Assembly: GCF_003340495.1 (NCBI RefSeq)
Contig: NZ_QASA01000001.1
Location: 1,736,001-1,800,000, forward strand
Source: Adhaeribacter pallidiroseus
Lineage (GTDB): Bacteria > Bacteroidota > Bacteroidia > Cytophagales > Hymenobacteraceae
Reading direction: 5' to 3'
DNA: 64,000 bases
Shown here: positions 36,489-44,659 of the stretch, piece by piece
Numbering within the stretch: the first letter of the stretch is position 1
How the letters are laid out: the number at the start of each line of letters is the position of its first letter
Position numbers and translations under genes: made by a program
The notes under the pieces: model-generated
Told to the model about the DNA's origin: nothing
What the model saw: the letters and a program-made list of their open reading frames with translations, nothing else
Database searches by the model: none

Positions 36489-37837
36489 TTAACTTAAAAT
36501 CCGAACATTTTCCGGCGAGATAAACGCGCTGGGTTGATAGCGGCCTGGTAGGGGGCCATTTTCCAAATTTAAAACTCCCCGTGGGCAAACCGTAGCGCAC
36601 ATGCCACAGCCCACGCACGACGACCGAATAATGGGCTGACCTTGCTGGGCGTACCAACGTACATCTATACCCATTTCGCAATAGTTAGAGCAATTGCCGC
36701 AAGAAATGCATTGGCCGCCATTGGTAGTAATCCGGAAACGGGAGAAATGCTTTTGCAGAATACCTAAATAGGCGGCCATGGGGCACCCAAACCGGCACCA
36801 AACCCTAGAACCCATTATCGGGTAAAAACCAACGCCAATAACTCCCGAAAAAATAGAACCAATAAAAAAGCCGTAGGCCTGCGAAAAACCATTGGATAAG
36901 CCACCAAGAATACCTCCACCAGTAATGGCGTTTACCCACAGCAATACGGTAGTAAGGACAATAAAACCCAATATAGGGTAGATAATGGCTACTTCCCATT
37001 GCCAAGCTTTCCGGGATTTATCGGATAAATGCCGGTAAGGGTCACCGGCCGTTTCGGCTAATCCCCCGCAGCCGCACACCCAACTGCAATACCAGCGTTT
37101 TCCGAAAAAATAAGTTAATACCGGTACGCCAACTAAAGATATCACGGCCGTCCAGAAAACAAAAAATACTCCTAATGCTCCCGGCGATTTAATTAAATAA
37201 TCAACCGTACCCGGAAATAAATAGTCATATTTGAGCGGCCAGAAATAAGATAAGTAAAACTCCGGTTGATTAAATAAAATTAAAAAATATGGAATTAAGT
37301 AAGCCAGAACTAACTGGAAAAACATAACCGAAAGCGTACGAATAATTTGGTAAGGACTGTGGCGGTATTTTAGTAAGGCCCGCACGCCCATTATTAAAAC
37401 AGCCAGGGTGTAAAATGTGCCGTATAAAAACCACCGGTCAGCTTCTATTCCGCGCAGCAGTTTACTTAAAGGATCTATACTACGAATTAAACCAGTCATT
37501 AAGTCGGGCCACCAGTATAAAACTACGTAAAAACCAGTTAAAAAACACCGGTAACCCAAGCAATTAAACCCCGGCTGGTAGCGCTCCGATGCCAAATGCC
37601 ATTGATCCGGACTCCTGGAGGAGTTTTATAATAGGTGCGTAAAAAATAAAAGAGCAAAGCTACTACTGCGAGGGCTATTCCTGTGAACATAATGGTACGG
37701 GAACCAGATGCCTGAAAACCACTGATAAAAACAAAAAGCAAGCCTATACTAAATACACCTAAAGCTGTATTTTGCAGCCAATCCATTTTATCCGGATAAT
37801 TAGAACCAACCAGTGATCCAGTAGCGAGTGTTGTCAT
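36489..37837 (-). CDS. Membrane polyferredoxin (4Fe-4S, NapH/FixG-like), frameshifted
   Basis: Two overlapping frames make one protein of about 449 residues. The first (37837 to 37538) has three helices and stops in ...AWVTGVF. The second resumes exactly in register (FLTGFYVVLYWWPDLMTG) once a T is added to the T6 run (plus-strand A6 at 37540-37545). The rest has further helices, a Cys-rich loop WYCSWVCGCGGLAETAGDP, CRFGCPM, and two ferredoxin-like sets, CISCGNCSNYCEMGID and CVGCGMCATVCPRG, for two [4Fe-4S] clusters. This is a membrane electron carrier. The donor and acceptor are unknown. Confidence 0.82.
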
Positions 37838-37858
37838 GCGGTTATAATATTTTAAAAA

Positions 37859-38089
37859 TTAATGATGGTGATGGTGCCCATGGGGGTCGTGCGGTTTCGT
37901 ATTATAATTTATGATGGCACCGATAACAAATACACCCACCCAACAAGCATATAAAGCGTTAAAACTAGAAATATGTTTATCCGTGAGAACCAAAATTCCG
38001 TGGGCCACCAAGGTCATTACCAAGCCTACCACCGCGATAAATTGGTAAGAATTCATTTCTTTAAAGTTATATAATTTACTGGTTTTCAT
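37859..38089 (-). CDS. Small two-helix membrane protein with a His-rich tail
   Basis: The 76-residue protein (possibly beginning at the second Met, MNSYQFIAVVGLVM) has two membrane helices (about 15-35 and 45-62) and ends HDPHGHHHHH, a probable metal-binding tail. It starts the transcript that reads on, after 21 bases, into the polyferredoxin gene, which suggests a role in metal or redox handling at the membrane. No known family is recognised. Confidence 0.7.
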   Translation of the reverse strand: MKTSKLYNFKEMNSYQFIAVVGLVMTLVAHGILVLTDKHISSFNALYACWVGVFVIGAIINYNTKPHDPHGHHHHH

Positions 38090-38323
38090 AAATTTAAAAT
38101 TTAATCCGTTTTTTTAAATTTTTCTTTAATTAGTAAAGAAAAAAGACCGGTGCCTTACGCTTATTAATGCTTTTAAAACGGGTATACGCGAGTGCTTCAT
38201 AATCCGGTGTAAATGAATACTGGAACAAAAGCTTGGATGAAGTAAGAAGAAAACAGGTTAGACCAGTAGAGTATCAACCATTAAAGATAATATAAATTAA
38301 AATTAAAAATTCTTTCATTATGC

Positions 38324-38360
38324 CCAAATAAAAAGGCCGCTGTTTTCAAGAGCGGCCTTT
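38324..38360 (-). terminator. Intrinsic terminator after the 137-residue secreted protein
   Basis: AAAGGCCGCT (38332-38341) pairs with AGCGGCCTTT (38351-38360), and on the minus strand it is followed by a T-rich tract. It lies 20 bases beyond the stop at 38381. Confidence 0.8.
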
Positions 38361-38380
38361 CAGGAGTGGGAATAGTTCCT

Positions 38381-38794
38381 TTATTTTAATTTTTTGTCTT
38401 TTAAAGCTGCATTTGCTTTATCTACTTTTTCGACCTGCGCCGCAGTAAGCTTAGTTTCTTCGGTAGTTTGTTTGTAATTAGTGTAAGCTGCTTGTTGCAC
38501 CGGGTTTAAGATAGCCGTAAACTGCTTATCGAAATTATCTTCCACCTCTTTAAGTTTAGTTGCTACTACAGCAGCATCAGAACCGTAGAGAACAGCAATC
38601 TCGTCTGATTTTAAAATTCTTTCGCGATTCAATGATCGTAATTTAATAAATTCAGCCTCATTTAACTGAAGCTCGGTAGCCATTACCCGGGTGAGTAAAT
38701 TTATTCTTTTGTCGGCTGAAGCTGGAACATCTTGCGCTTGAGCCACGCAACTAAAAAAAGCAACTATTATAAAGCTTAGAAATAATTTCTTCAT
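38381..38794 (-). CDS. Small exported helical protein, Spy/CpxP-like
   Basis: The 137-residue product has a signal peptide (to about residue 21, QAQDV). The mature part is helical and charged, with a repeated heptad (LQLNEAEFIKLRSLNRERI, ILNPVQQAAYTNYKQTTEE) resembling the LTxxQ pattern of Spy/CpxP-type periplasmic chaperones. The protein at 42250 shares the layout (signal peptide, then ILTPEQYTKY). Similarity is loose, so function is uncertain. It ends at a strong terminator and stands alone. Confidence 0.65.
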   Translation of the reverse strand: MKKLFLSFIIVAFFSCVAQAQDVPASADKRINLLTRVMATELQLNEAEFIKLRSLNRERILKSDEIAVLYGSDAAVVATKLKEVEDNFDKQFTAILNPVQQAAYTNYKQTTEETKLTAAQVEKVDKANAALKDKKLK

Positions 38795-39245
38795 AGATAT
38801 AAATTTAAAAAACTCCGGGGTAAATAAAAAGAATTAAAGTTATTTTTTGAATAGTTATAATGTTATATATGCAAATGTAAATATTTAACGTTAAAAATGA
38901 AAAAAAGTTATACTGTTTTTAAGCTATGGATAAAAATAAATTTTAATACAAGTCTTAAGTTAAACCTAATAGATTGCTTTTTTGAGTGTACCAGATAGTG
39001 GAGATTAGCGCTGCGGTTGCTCAAATCTAAACAACCGCGGCGCTAAAACTAATTTAATGAGCAACAGCATAAATAAGCGGTACATTTACAATTAAAAAAG
39101 TTAAAATGTCAAAAGTAGCGGGTGGAAGGTTGATAAATTGTTAGAAAGGTTTTTAAAATTGTTTTAAGTAAAAACTTGATTCTTAAAAGTTTAAGGGTAT
39201 ATTTAAAGTGTTTATTTAGGGAATTACTCTTTTATCCGGAAAGCT
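38795..39245. other. Gene-free A/T-rich divergent region
   Basis: About 450 bases between divergent genes. I see no RNA gene or strong hairpin; a run resembling a start region for the 61-residue protein occurs at its right edge. Confidence 0.35.
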
Positions 39246-39431
39246 ATGAAACATGAAATTTTACTTAATAAATCTGAATGGAAAGTTTGTGCAAAGTGTG
39301 GTCATCAGTATGCCGCTAACCAACACGAATGCGACCATTGCGCTTTGCCCCAAAGTAAACCTGAATTTATAGCGGGTATCATTACCACCTTCATCGGCAT
39401 TATAGCTTTGTATTTCATTTTTCAGCTTTAA
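39246..39431 (+). CDS. 61-residue zinc-ribbon protein with a C-terminal membrane anchor
   Basis: Two CxxC pairs (C17/C20 in VCAKCGHQY and C29/C32 in CDHCALPQ) form a plausible zinc ribbon, followed by a single membrane helix (about residues 42-60, EFIAGIITTFIGIIALYFIF). The stop is right at a long hairpin. No known family, but the layout matches the small ribbon-anchor proteins often seen in bacteria. Confidence 0.65.
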   Translation: MKHEILLNKSEWKVCAKCGHQYAANQHECDHCALPQSKPEFIAGIITTFIGIIALYFIFQL

Positions 39432-39485
39432 GGTACATTTAATTTTAAATCCTGGCGGTTTAAAATTAAATGTACCTTAAAAAAA
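39429..39485 (+). terminator. 20-bp hairpin terminator
   Basis: AAGGTACATTTAATTTTAAA is perfectly inverted around a 9-base loop (about 39430-39478) and followed by A/T. It closes the zinc-ribbon gene. The arm is A/T-rich, so its strength as a terminator is uncertain. Confidence 0.6.
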
Positions 39486-39585
39486 TAGCAAAAATATAGT
39501 CTGCTTCGTTAGAGGCTAGATATATTTTGCTTACTGAAGTATAAAATTATTAATTTGAGTTTTAGTAATAGCCAAATTTCAACAA

Positions 39586-39840
39586 TTGATGGTAGGTGTT
39601 TCAGATTTCGAGTTAATGTCTTTATCAGAAAAAATGCAATTTATTCGCCAAGAGGGCCACTACTTGCATTATCGGATAAAAGGTTGGTGCAAAATTAATA
39701 TTTACTGGCTAGGTAGTTTTTACGCCGAAGTTTGGTTTTTGTATAATTTAAAAGATATTGGATTAATCAGAACTTACACCAAAGCCACCTGCCTAGACCC
39801 TTACCTAAATGATTTGCAAGTCCCTATGCTTTTTGAGTAA
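39586..39840 (+). CDS. Hypothetical 84-residue protein
   Basis: A short frame with the start ATG at 39586 or 39589. It is aromatic-rich (HYLHYRIKGWCKINIYWLGSFYAEVWFLYN), resembling small conserved Bacteroidota proteins of unknown function. No signal or membrane segment. A gene of about this size is supported by normal codon use, but I recognise no family. Confidence 0.55.
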   Translation: MMVGVSDFELMSLSEKMQFIRQEGHYLHYRIKGWCKINIYWLGSFYAEVWFLYNLKDIGLIRTYTKATCLDPYLNDLQVPMLFE

Positions 39841-40078
39841 TTTTTGCGGGTAAGCCCTTTTACAAATTAGATTATACGCAGATAACGCTAGATAAAATAG
39901 GGTTATCTCGATTTATTTCAAGAAAATAATCGGCATCTCGGAATTATAAAATTAAATTAAGCCTTTATCGAAGATATTATAGTCTGATGAATATGCTGGG
40001 CCAGAGTGGCTTGGCAAACGTTCTAAAACTGTATGCAGCTTCTTTATAAAATTAAATTTAAAAATATAATTTTAGTGC

Positions 40079-42118
40079 ATGAACCCGCTTCTAGAAGATT
40101 TTAATACTTTATTTGATACAGCACCTTTTCATTCAATCCGGCACTCGCACTATTTGCCCGCTATTCAAAAAGCGCTGCATATAGGCAAATCAGAAATAAA
40201 CCAAATAACTTCTAATCCGGCACCGCCAACTTTCGAGAATACCATTCTGGCTTTAGAACAAAGTGGTCAGCTACTAGACCGGATTTCCAGTATTTTTTTT
40301 AATCTAAACGCGGCTGAAACTGATCTGGAGCTACAGCATTTAGCGAAAGAAATTTCGCCATTATTAACAGCCTACGCCAACGATATTATGTTGGACGAGG
40401 TACTTTTCAAACGAATCAACCAGGTATATCAAGTCAGATCCGAGCTTATTTTAACCGTTGAAGACGTAACCTTGCTTGAAAAAACTTATAAAAGCTTTAT
40501 CCGGAACGGCGCTAATTTAAGTGAAACAGATAAAGTACGTTTACGCGAGTTAGATAATCAATTATCGCAGTTATCGTTAACCTTTGGCGAAAATGTGCTG
40601 CACGAAACTAACGATTATTCGCTGGAAATTAAAAATACCGCCGATTTAGCCGGTTTACCGGAATCATTGGTGGAAGCGGCGGCTCAAACAGCTAAAGAAA
40701 CAGGAAAAGAAAATTCCTGGCTGTTTACTTTGCACTTACCCAGTTATATTCCTTTTATGACTTATGCCGATAACCGGGAGCTTCGGCAGCAGTTGTACTG
40801 GGCTTATGCCACCCGGGCTTGCCAGGATAATACTTATAACAATGAAGCAGTGGTTTTAAAAATTGTGCAATTGCGACTAGAGCGCGCGCAATTGTTAGGT
40901 TTTAAAACCCACGCGGATTTTGTGCTGCAAGAAAGAATGGCTCAAACTCCCGGCAAGGTGCAACTATTTCTGGAAGATTTATTAATACATGCCAAGCCCG
41001 TAGCACAAACAGAATGGCAAAGTTTAACGGATTACGCGCAGCAAATAAATGGCCCGGAACAATTACAACGTTGGGATTTGTCGTATTACGCCGAGAAATG
41101 GAAGAAAGAAAAATTCGCCATTGACGACGAAATATTAAAACCGTATTTTCAGTTAGAAAAAGTAATGGAGGGGGTTTTTGCGGTATCTCACAAATTATAT
41201 GGTTTGGTTTATAAAGAAAATACCACTATCCAAACATACCACCCCGATGTAAAAGTATACGAAGTAGAAGACGAAAACGGGCAGCATATTGGAATTTTTT
41301 ACTGCGATTTTTTCCCGCGACCCGGCAAACGTAACGGCGCCTGGATGACTTCTTACCGGTCGCAGAAAAAAGAAAAAGAAAAGGACCAAAGGCCCCACGT
41401 GGCTATTGTCTGTAACTTTACCAAGCCCACACCCACCAAACCAGCTCTGCTCACCTTTAACGAAGTACGGACCTTATTTCACGAGTTTGGGCATGCTTTA
41501 CATGGTTTACTTGCTAATGGTACTTATGCCAGCTTGTCTGGCACGCACGTGTACTGGGACTTTGTAGAATTACCTTCGCAGGTTTTTGAAAACTGGACCA
41601 CCGAGAAGGAAAGCTTGGATTTATTCGCGCGGCACTACCAAACCGGTGAAGTTATTCCGGATGAACTCATTCAGCGGATTAAACAAAGTACCAATTTTAT
41701 GGCTGGTTACGCTACCTTGCGGCAAATTGGCTTAGCGCGCTTGGATTTAGCGTGGCACAATATCGAATCAGTGGAGTTAATTCCGGATGTATTTACTTTT
41801 GAAAAAAATGTTTTAGTTGAAACCGAAATTTTACCCCTGGTACCCGGTACCAATACCAGTTGTTCCTTTTCCCATATTTTTCAAGGCGGGTATTCTTCGG
41901 GTTATTATAGTTATAAGTGGGCCGAAGTGCTGGATGCCGACGCTTTTGAGTTTTTCCAGGAGAAAGGTGTATTTAACAAGCAAACGGCCAATTTATTTAA
42001 AAAACATATCTTATCAGCCGGCGGCAGCGAACCACCTATGATTCTTTATAAACGTTTCCGGGGGCAGGAGCCTTCGCCAAAAGCCTTATTGAAGCGAACG
42101 GGTTTACTAAAAGATTAA
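40079..42118 (+). CDS. M3-family zinc metallopeptidase (oligopeptidase A/Dcp-like)
   Basis: The 679-residue enzyme has the thermolysin-like zinc motif HEFGH (H468, E469, H472) in FHEFGHALHGLL. The M3 extensions follow, including the third ligand region in YWDFVELPSQVFENW and the substrate loop HIFQGGYSSGYYSYKWAEV. N-terminal helices (about 1-180) are the usual closed bowl. No signal peptide, so it cleaves short peptides in the cytosol. The exact class (oligopeptidase A or dipeptidyl carboxypeptidase) cannot be fixed by eye. Confidence 0.93.
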   Translation: MNPLLEDFNTLFDTAPFHSIRHSHYLPAIQKALHIGKSEINQITSNPAPPTFENTILALEQSGQLLDRISSIFFNLNAAETDLELQHLAKEISPLLTAYANDIMLDEVLFKRINQVYQVRSELILTVEDVTLLEKTYKSFIRNGANLSETDKVRLRELDNQLSQLSLTFGENVLHETNDYSLEIKNTADLAGLPESLVEAAAQTAKETGKENSWLFTLHLPSYIPFMTYADNRELRQQLYWAYATRACQDNTYNNEAVVLKIVQLRLERAQLLGFKTHADFVLQERMAQTPGKVQLFLEDLLIHAKPVAQTEWQSLTDYAQQINGPEQLQRWDLSYYAEKWKKEKFAIDDEILKPYFQLEKVMEGVFAVSHKLYGLVYKENTTIQTYHPDVKVYEVEDENGQHIGIFYCDFFPRPGKRNGAWMTSYRSQKKEKEKDQRPHVAIVCNFTKPTPTKPALLTFNEVRTLFHEFGHALHGLLANGTYASLSGTHVYWDFVELPSQVFENWTTEKESLDLFARHYQTGEVIPDELIQRIKQSTNFMAGYATLRQIGLARLDLAWHNIESVELIPDVFTFEKNVLVETEILPLVPGTNTSCSFSHIFQGGYSSGYYSYKWAEVLDADAFEFFQEKGVFNKQTANLFKKHILSAGGSEPPMILYKRFRGQEPSPKALLKRTGLLKD

Positions 42119-42181
42119 AATTTAAAAATATATTACAAAGCAGCTGTAAGTGAATAAGAATACTTCCGATAATAAAGCCGG

Positions 42182-42220
42182 AAACAAAAAATGCAAGCCC
42201 TATGCTTGCATTTTTTGTTT
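42182..42220. terminator. Bidirectional terminator between convergent genes
   Basis: AAACAAAAAATGCAAGC (42182-42198) is inverted at 42204-42220. A and T runs lie on both sides, so it ends both the M3 peptidase and the small helical protein transcripts. Confidence 0.85.
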
Positions 42221-42249
42221 TTCATTGATTGCTATTAAGAAATAGCCTA

Positions 42250-42666
42250 TTAAGACCGTTTCCGGGAGCCATTCATGCGGGAGCGTTTTCCCCGCATTTC
42301 TCCTTGTTGGGCTTCGTATTTCGTATATTGTTCCGGAGTAAGAATAGATTTGAGTTCTATATTCCAGTTGTCCCGGATTGTTTTGGCTTGGTTGCGGTCT
42401 ACGTTTGCTTGTGTTTCTTTGCTTTCCCGTAAAGCATCTATTTGCGTTAAGCGTTTTAAATTCAAAGCTTTAACTTTAGCTTCCTGATCCGCGGAAAGGC
42501 CTAAAGTACTTGCCATCATTTTGGTTTGGCGATCAGCCCGTTCTTCGGGGGTAGCTCTTTGGCGAGCTTCCTGATTGGGAGCTGTATTAGTTTGATTTCC
42601 GGTTTGAGCATAGGTAGTAGTAATTGTTACTAACCCCAAGGCAATTGCAAAAAAAGTACTTTTCAT
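42250..42666 (-). CDS. Small exported helical protein, Spy/CpxP-like
   Basis: The 138-residue protein has a signal peptide (to about residue 20, TTYAQTG). A helical, charged body follows with ATPEERADRQTKMMAST and LTPEQYTKYEAQQ, two typical LTxxQ-like heptads. The C-terminus is strongly basic (MRGKRSRMNGSRKRS). It is similar in layout, and loosely in sequence, to the protein at 38381. Such proteins respond to envelope stress in other bacteria. Here this is inference. Confidence 0.68.
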   Translation of the reverse strand: MKSTFFAIALGLVTITTTYAQTGNQTNTAPNQEARQRATPEERADRQTKMMASTLGLSADQEAKVKALNLKRLTQIDALRESKETQANVDRNQAKTIRDNWNIELKSILTPEQYTKYEAQQGEMRGKRSRMNGSRKRS

Positions 42667-42863
42667 ATCGGTATAAATTTTATTTAATTCTTAGAGTAGC
42701 GGAACAACCAAAAGTTTAATCGAGTGGTTAAAAAATTTCCTTTAATAAGCTACATTCTAGTAATAGTTTCTGAGCTACTTTTTTAAATAATGATTCAATC
42801 CAGTATGGCACTTGAAAGGTAAAATAGCAAGTAGCGCTTTCTGAGAGCAAAAATTTTAAAAAA

Positions 42864-43925
42864 TTAAAACAAGCCTAACTGTTTTCCCGCTTTGGAGCAA
42901 AACAAATGATAGTTATATGGTTTCATGTGCCGACCTTTCATGTATTTTTCTTTGGTTACCCGAAATAAACTGCCTATGGTTTGTGCCCATTGTCCTTCCC
43001 CGGTCATGCGCCGCCCAAAAGTACTGTCATTGATCTGCCCGCCGTGGCAAGCCGCAATTTGGTTTAATACCTTTTCGGCCCGGTCAGGATAATTGGTATG
43101 TATCCAATCGCGGAATATTTCGCCAATAGAACCGTTTAAACGCACAATGTTATAGGCTGCCGAGCTTGCTCCGTGCGCCGCCGCTTGTTGTATTAGCGCC
43201 GGAATTTCGTGGTCGTTCAAGCCCGGAATAATGGGCGCCAACATTACATTTACCGATATGCCCGCTTCGCTAAGTTTTTTTATGACTGCTAAGCGTTTAG
43301 TGGCAGCAGACGTGCGCGGCTCTAATTTGGTTCGTAACTCCTCGTTCAAAGTGGTAAGCGAAATATTTACATGCAATAAGTTTAGTTTATCTAACTGACA
43401 TAATATATCTAAATCGCGCAGGATTAATGCATTTTTAGTGATAATACTTACCGGATGGCGGTATTGTAATAACACCTGGAGTAACCGGCGAGTGAGCTGC
43501 TTTTTTTGCTCAATGGGTTGGTAACAATCCGTATTACCGGCCAGCATCAAAGGCATAACCTGCCAATTGGGATTTTCCAGCTGAGCGGCTAACTTTTCCG
43601 GGGCATTTTCTTTAATGATTATTTTTCTTTCAAAATCTAAACCGGCGCTGTAGCCCCAATATTCGTGCGTATTGCGGGCATAACAATAAATGCAACCATG
43701 TTCACAACCCTGGTACGGGTTCATAGAATAAGAAAGGCCAATATCTGGGCTTTCTACTTTGTTGATTATTTTTTTAGGATTTTCGGTAAAGTACTCTGTT
43801 TTAGAATTTTCCAGTAAAGGTTCGTCCAAGCCTTCCGGGTGCTCCGTTACATATTCATTTTTCCGGTAACGGTTTACTGGGTTAAGTTGGGCACCCCGGC
43901 CCTTTAAGTACAGTGGCTCTTCCAT
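42864..43925 (-). CDS. PA0069-family radical SAM protein
   Basis: The 353-residue protein has the radical-SAM iron-sulfur motif C74, C78, C81 in GCEHGCIYCYARNTHEYW. The TIM-barrel segments that follow (LMLAGNTDCYQPIE, VSIITKNALILRD, VNVMLAPIIPGLND) match the PA0069 group, related to spore photoproduct lyase. The N-terminus (GRGAQLNPVNRY) is also typical. It is not known what DNA or RNA step it does. It is a single gene on the minus strand. Confidence 0.9.
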   Translation of the reverse strand: MEEPLYLKGRGAQLNPVNRYRKNEYVTEHPEGLDEPLLENSKTEYFTENPKKIINKVESPDIGLSYSMNPYQGCEHGCIYCYARNTHEYWGYSAGLDFERKIIIKENAPEKLAAQLENPNWQVMPLMLAGNTDCYQPIEQKKQLTRRLLQVLLQYRHPVSIITKNALILRDLDILCQLDKLNLLHVNISLTTLNEELRTKLEPRTSAATKRLAVIKKLSEAGISVNVMLAPIIPGLNDHEIPALIQQAAAHGASSAAYNIVRLNGSIGEIFRDWIHTNYPDRAEKVLNQIAACHGGQINDSTFGRRMTGEGQWAQTIGSLFRVTKEKYMKGRHMKPYNYHLFCSKAGKQLGLF

Positions 43926-44333
43926 GGAGCTAAGTTAATTATTTTAGCAATTACGCCCTTTAATTAGCTAAAAAATATAGCAAAATTTTTAATAATAAAG
44001 TTTTACTTCATTAAGCGAAAGTAACTATGAAGAAAACCCTACTAACTTGAAGAATTAAGTGTTTAGCTAGGGTAAGTATTTACTGTCAAACTTTATCTTG
44101 GCAAAGAAATGAGCTTAACCTTAAATAGATTTATAGAAGAGGGTTAAAGAACTGATTTTAATGTAAATAGAAGGAGTATTTTAATAAAGAAGTTGCACTA
44201 TACGTAAAGTACTCTTAATAGTTGTTTGCATTGATAATTATTTTTTTAAATTAGCATTGTCTAATTAACAGTATTAAGAACTGCTGACTTAGATCTATAG
44301 ATCGTACTTCGTTATTTATCCTATTTTTGACCT
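43926..44333. other. Gene-free A/T-rich spacer
   Basis: About 410 bases between divergent genes, with no coding frame, tRNA-like fold or strong hairpin that I can see. Confidence 0.35.
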
Positions 44334-44582
44334 ATGTTGCAGTTAATCAATTTCATCGCTTTTTCCATTGGCTTTAATTTACTGTTTTTCATGTATGCCG
44401 CCACCAAAATGGAAAAACAACTTAATCCTCTTGGTACTACTTTATTTTCTATTTTATTTAGTGTTCCCTTAAGCATATTACTGGCTGGCGTTTATACCGT
44501 AATGTTAGTTTACGGCTTTATAACCGGAGCCAATGAAGAAGCCATGTGGGCTTATTTAGAAGAACGCGAGATTATAGAATAA
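44334..44582 (+). CDS. 82-residue two-helix membrane protein
   Basis: Two hydrophobic helices (about 6-24 and 36-65, interrupted by NPLGTTLF) and an acidic tail (NEEAMWAYLEEREIIE) are seen. No family is recognised. It is flanked by a bidirectional terminator on its 3' side. A short but plausible gene with an ATG and normal codon use. Confidence 0.6.
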   Translation: MLQLINFIAFSIGFNLLFFMYAATKMEKQLNPLGTTLFSILFSVPLSILLAGVYTVMLVYGFITGANEEAMWAYLEEREIIE

Positions 44583-44593
44583 GCTTACTTGGT

Positions 44594-44654
44594 ACTGCCA
44601 AAAAACAAAAAAGGTCGCTTTGCTTTAAAGTGACCTTTTTTGTTTTTTAGCAGT
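44594..44654. terminator. Bidirectional terminator between convergent genes
   Basis: ACTGC-AAAAAACAAAAAAGGTC is inverted across GACCTTTTTTGTTTTTT-GCAGT (44594-44654) around a short loop. It ends both the 82-residue membrane protein transcript and the CheB-CheR kinase transcript. Confidence 0.85.
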
Positions 44655-44659
44655 ACATT

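Noticed and set aside
36457-36681. 74-codon minus frame across the polyferredoxin end
   Set aside because: The Cys-rich polyferredoxin frame covers the same bases with clear cluster motifs.
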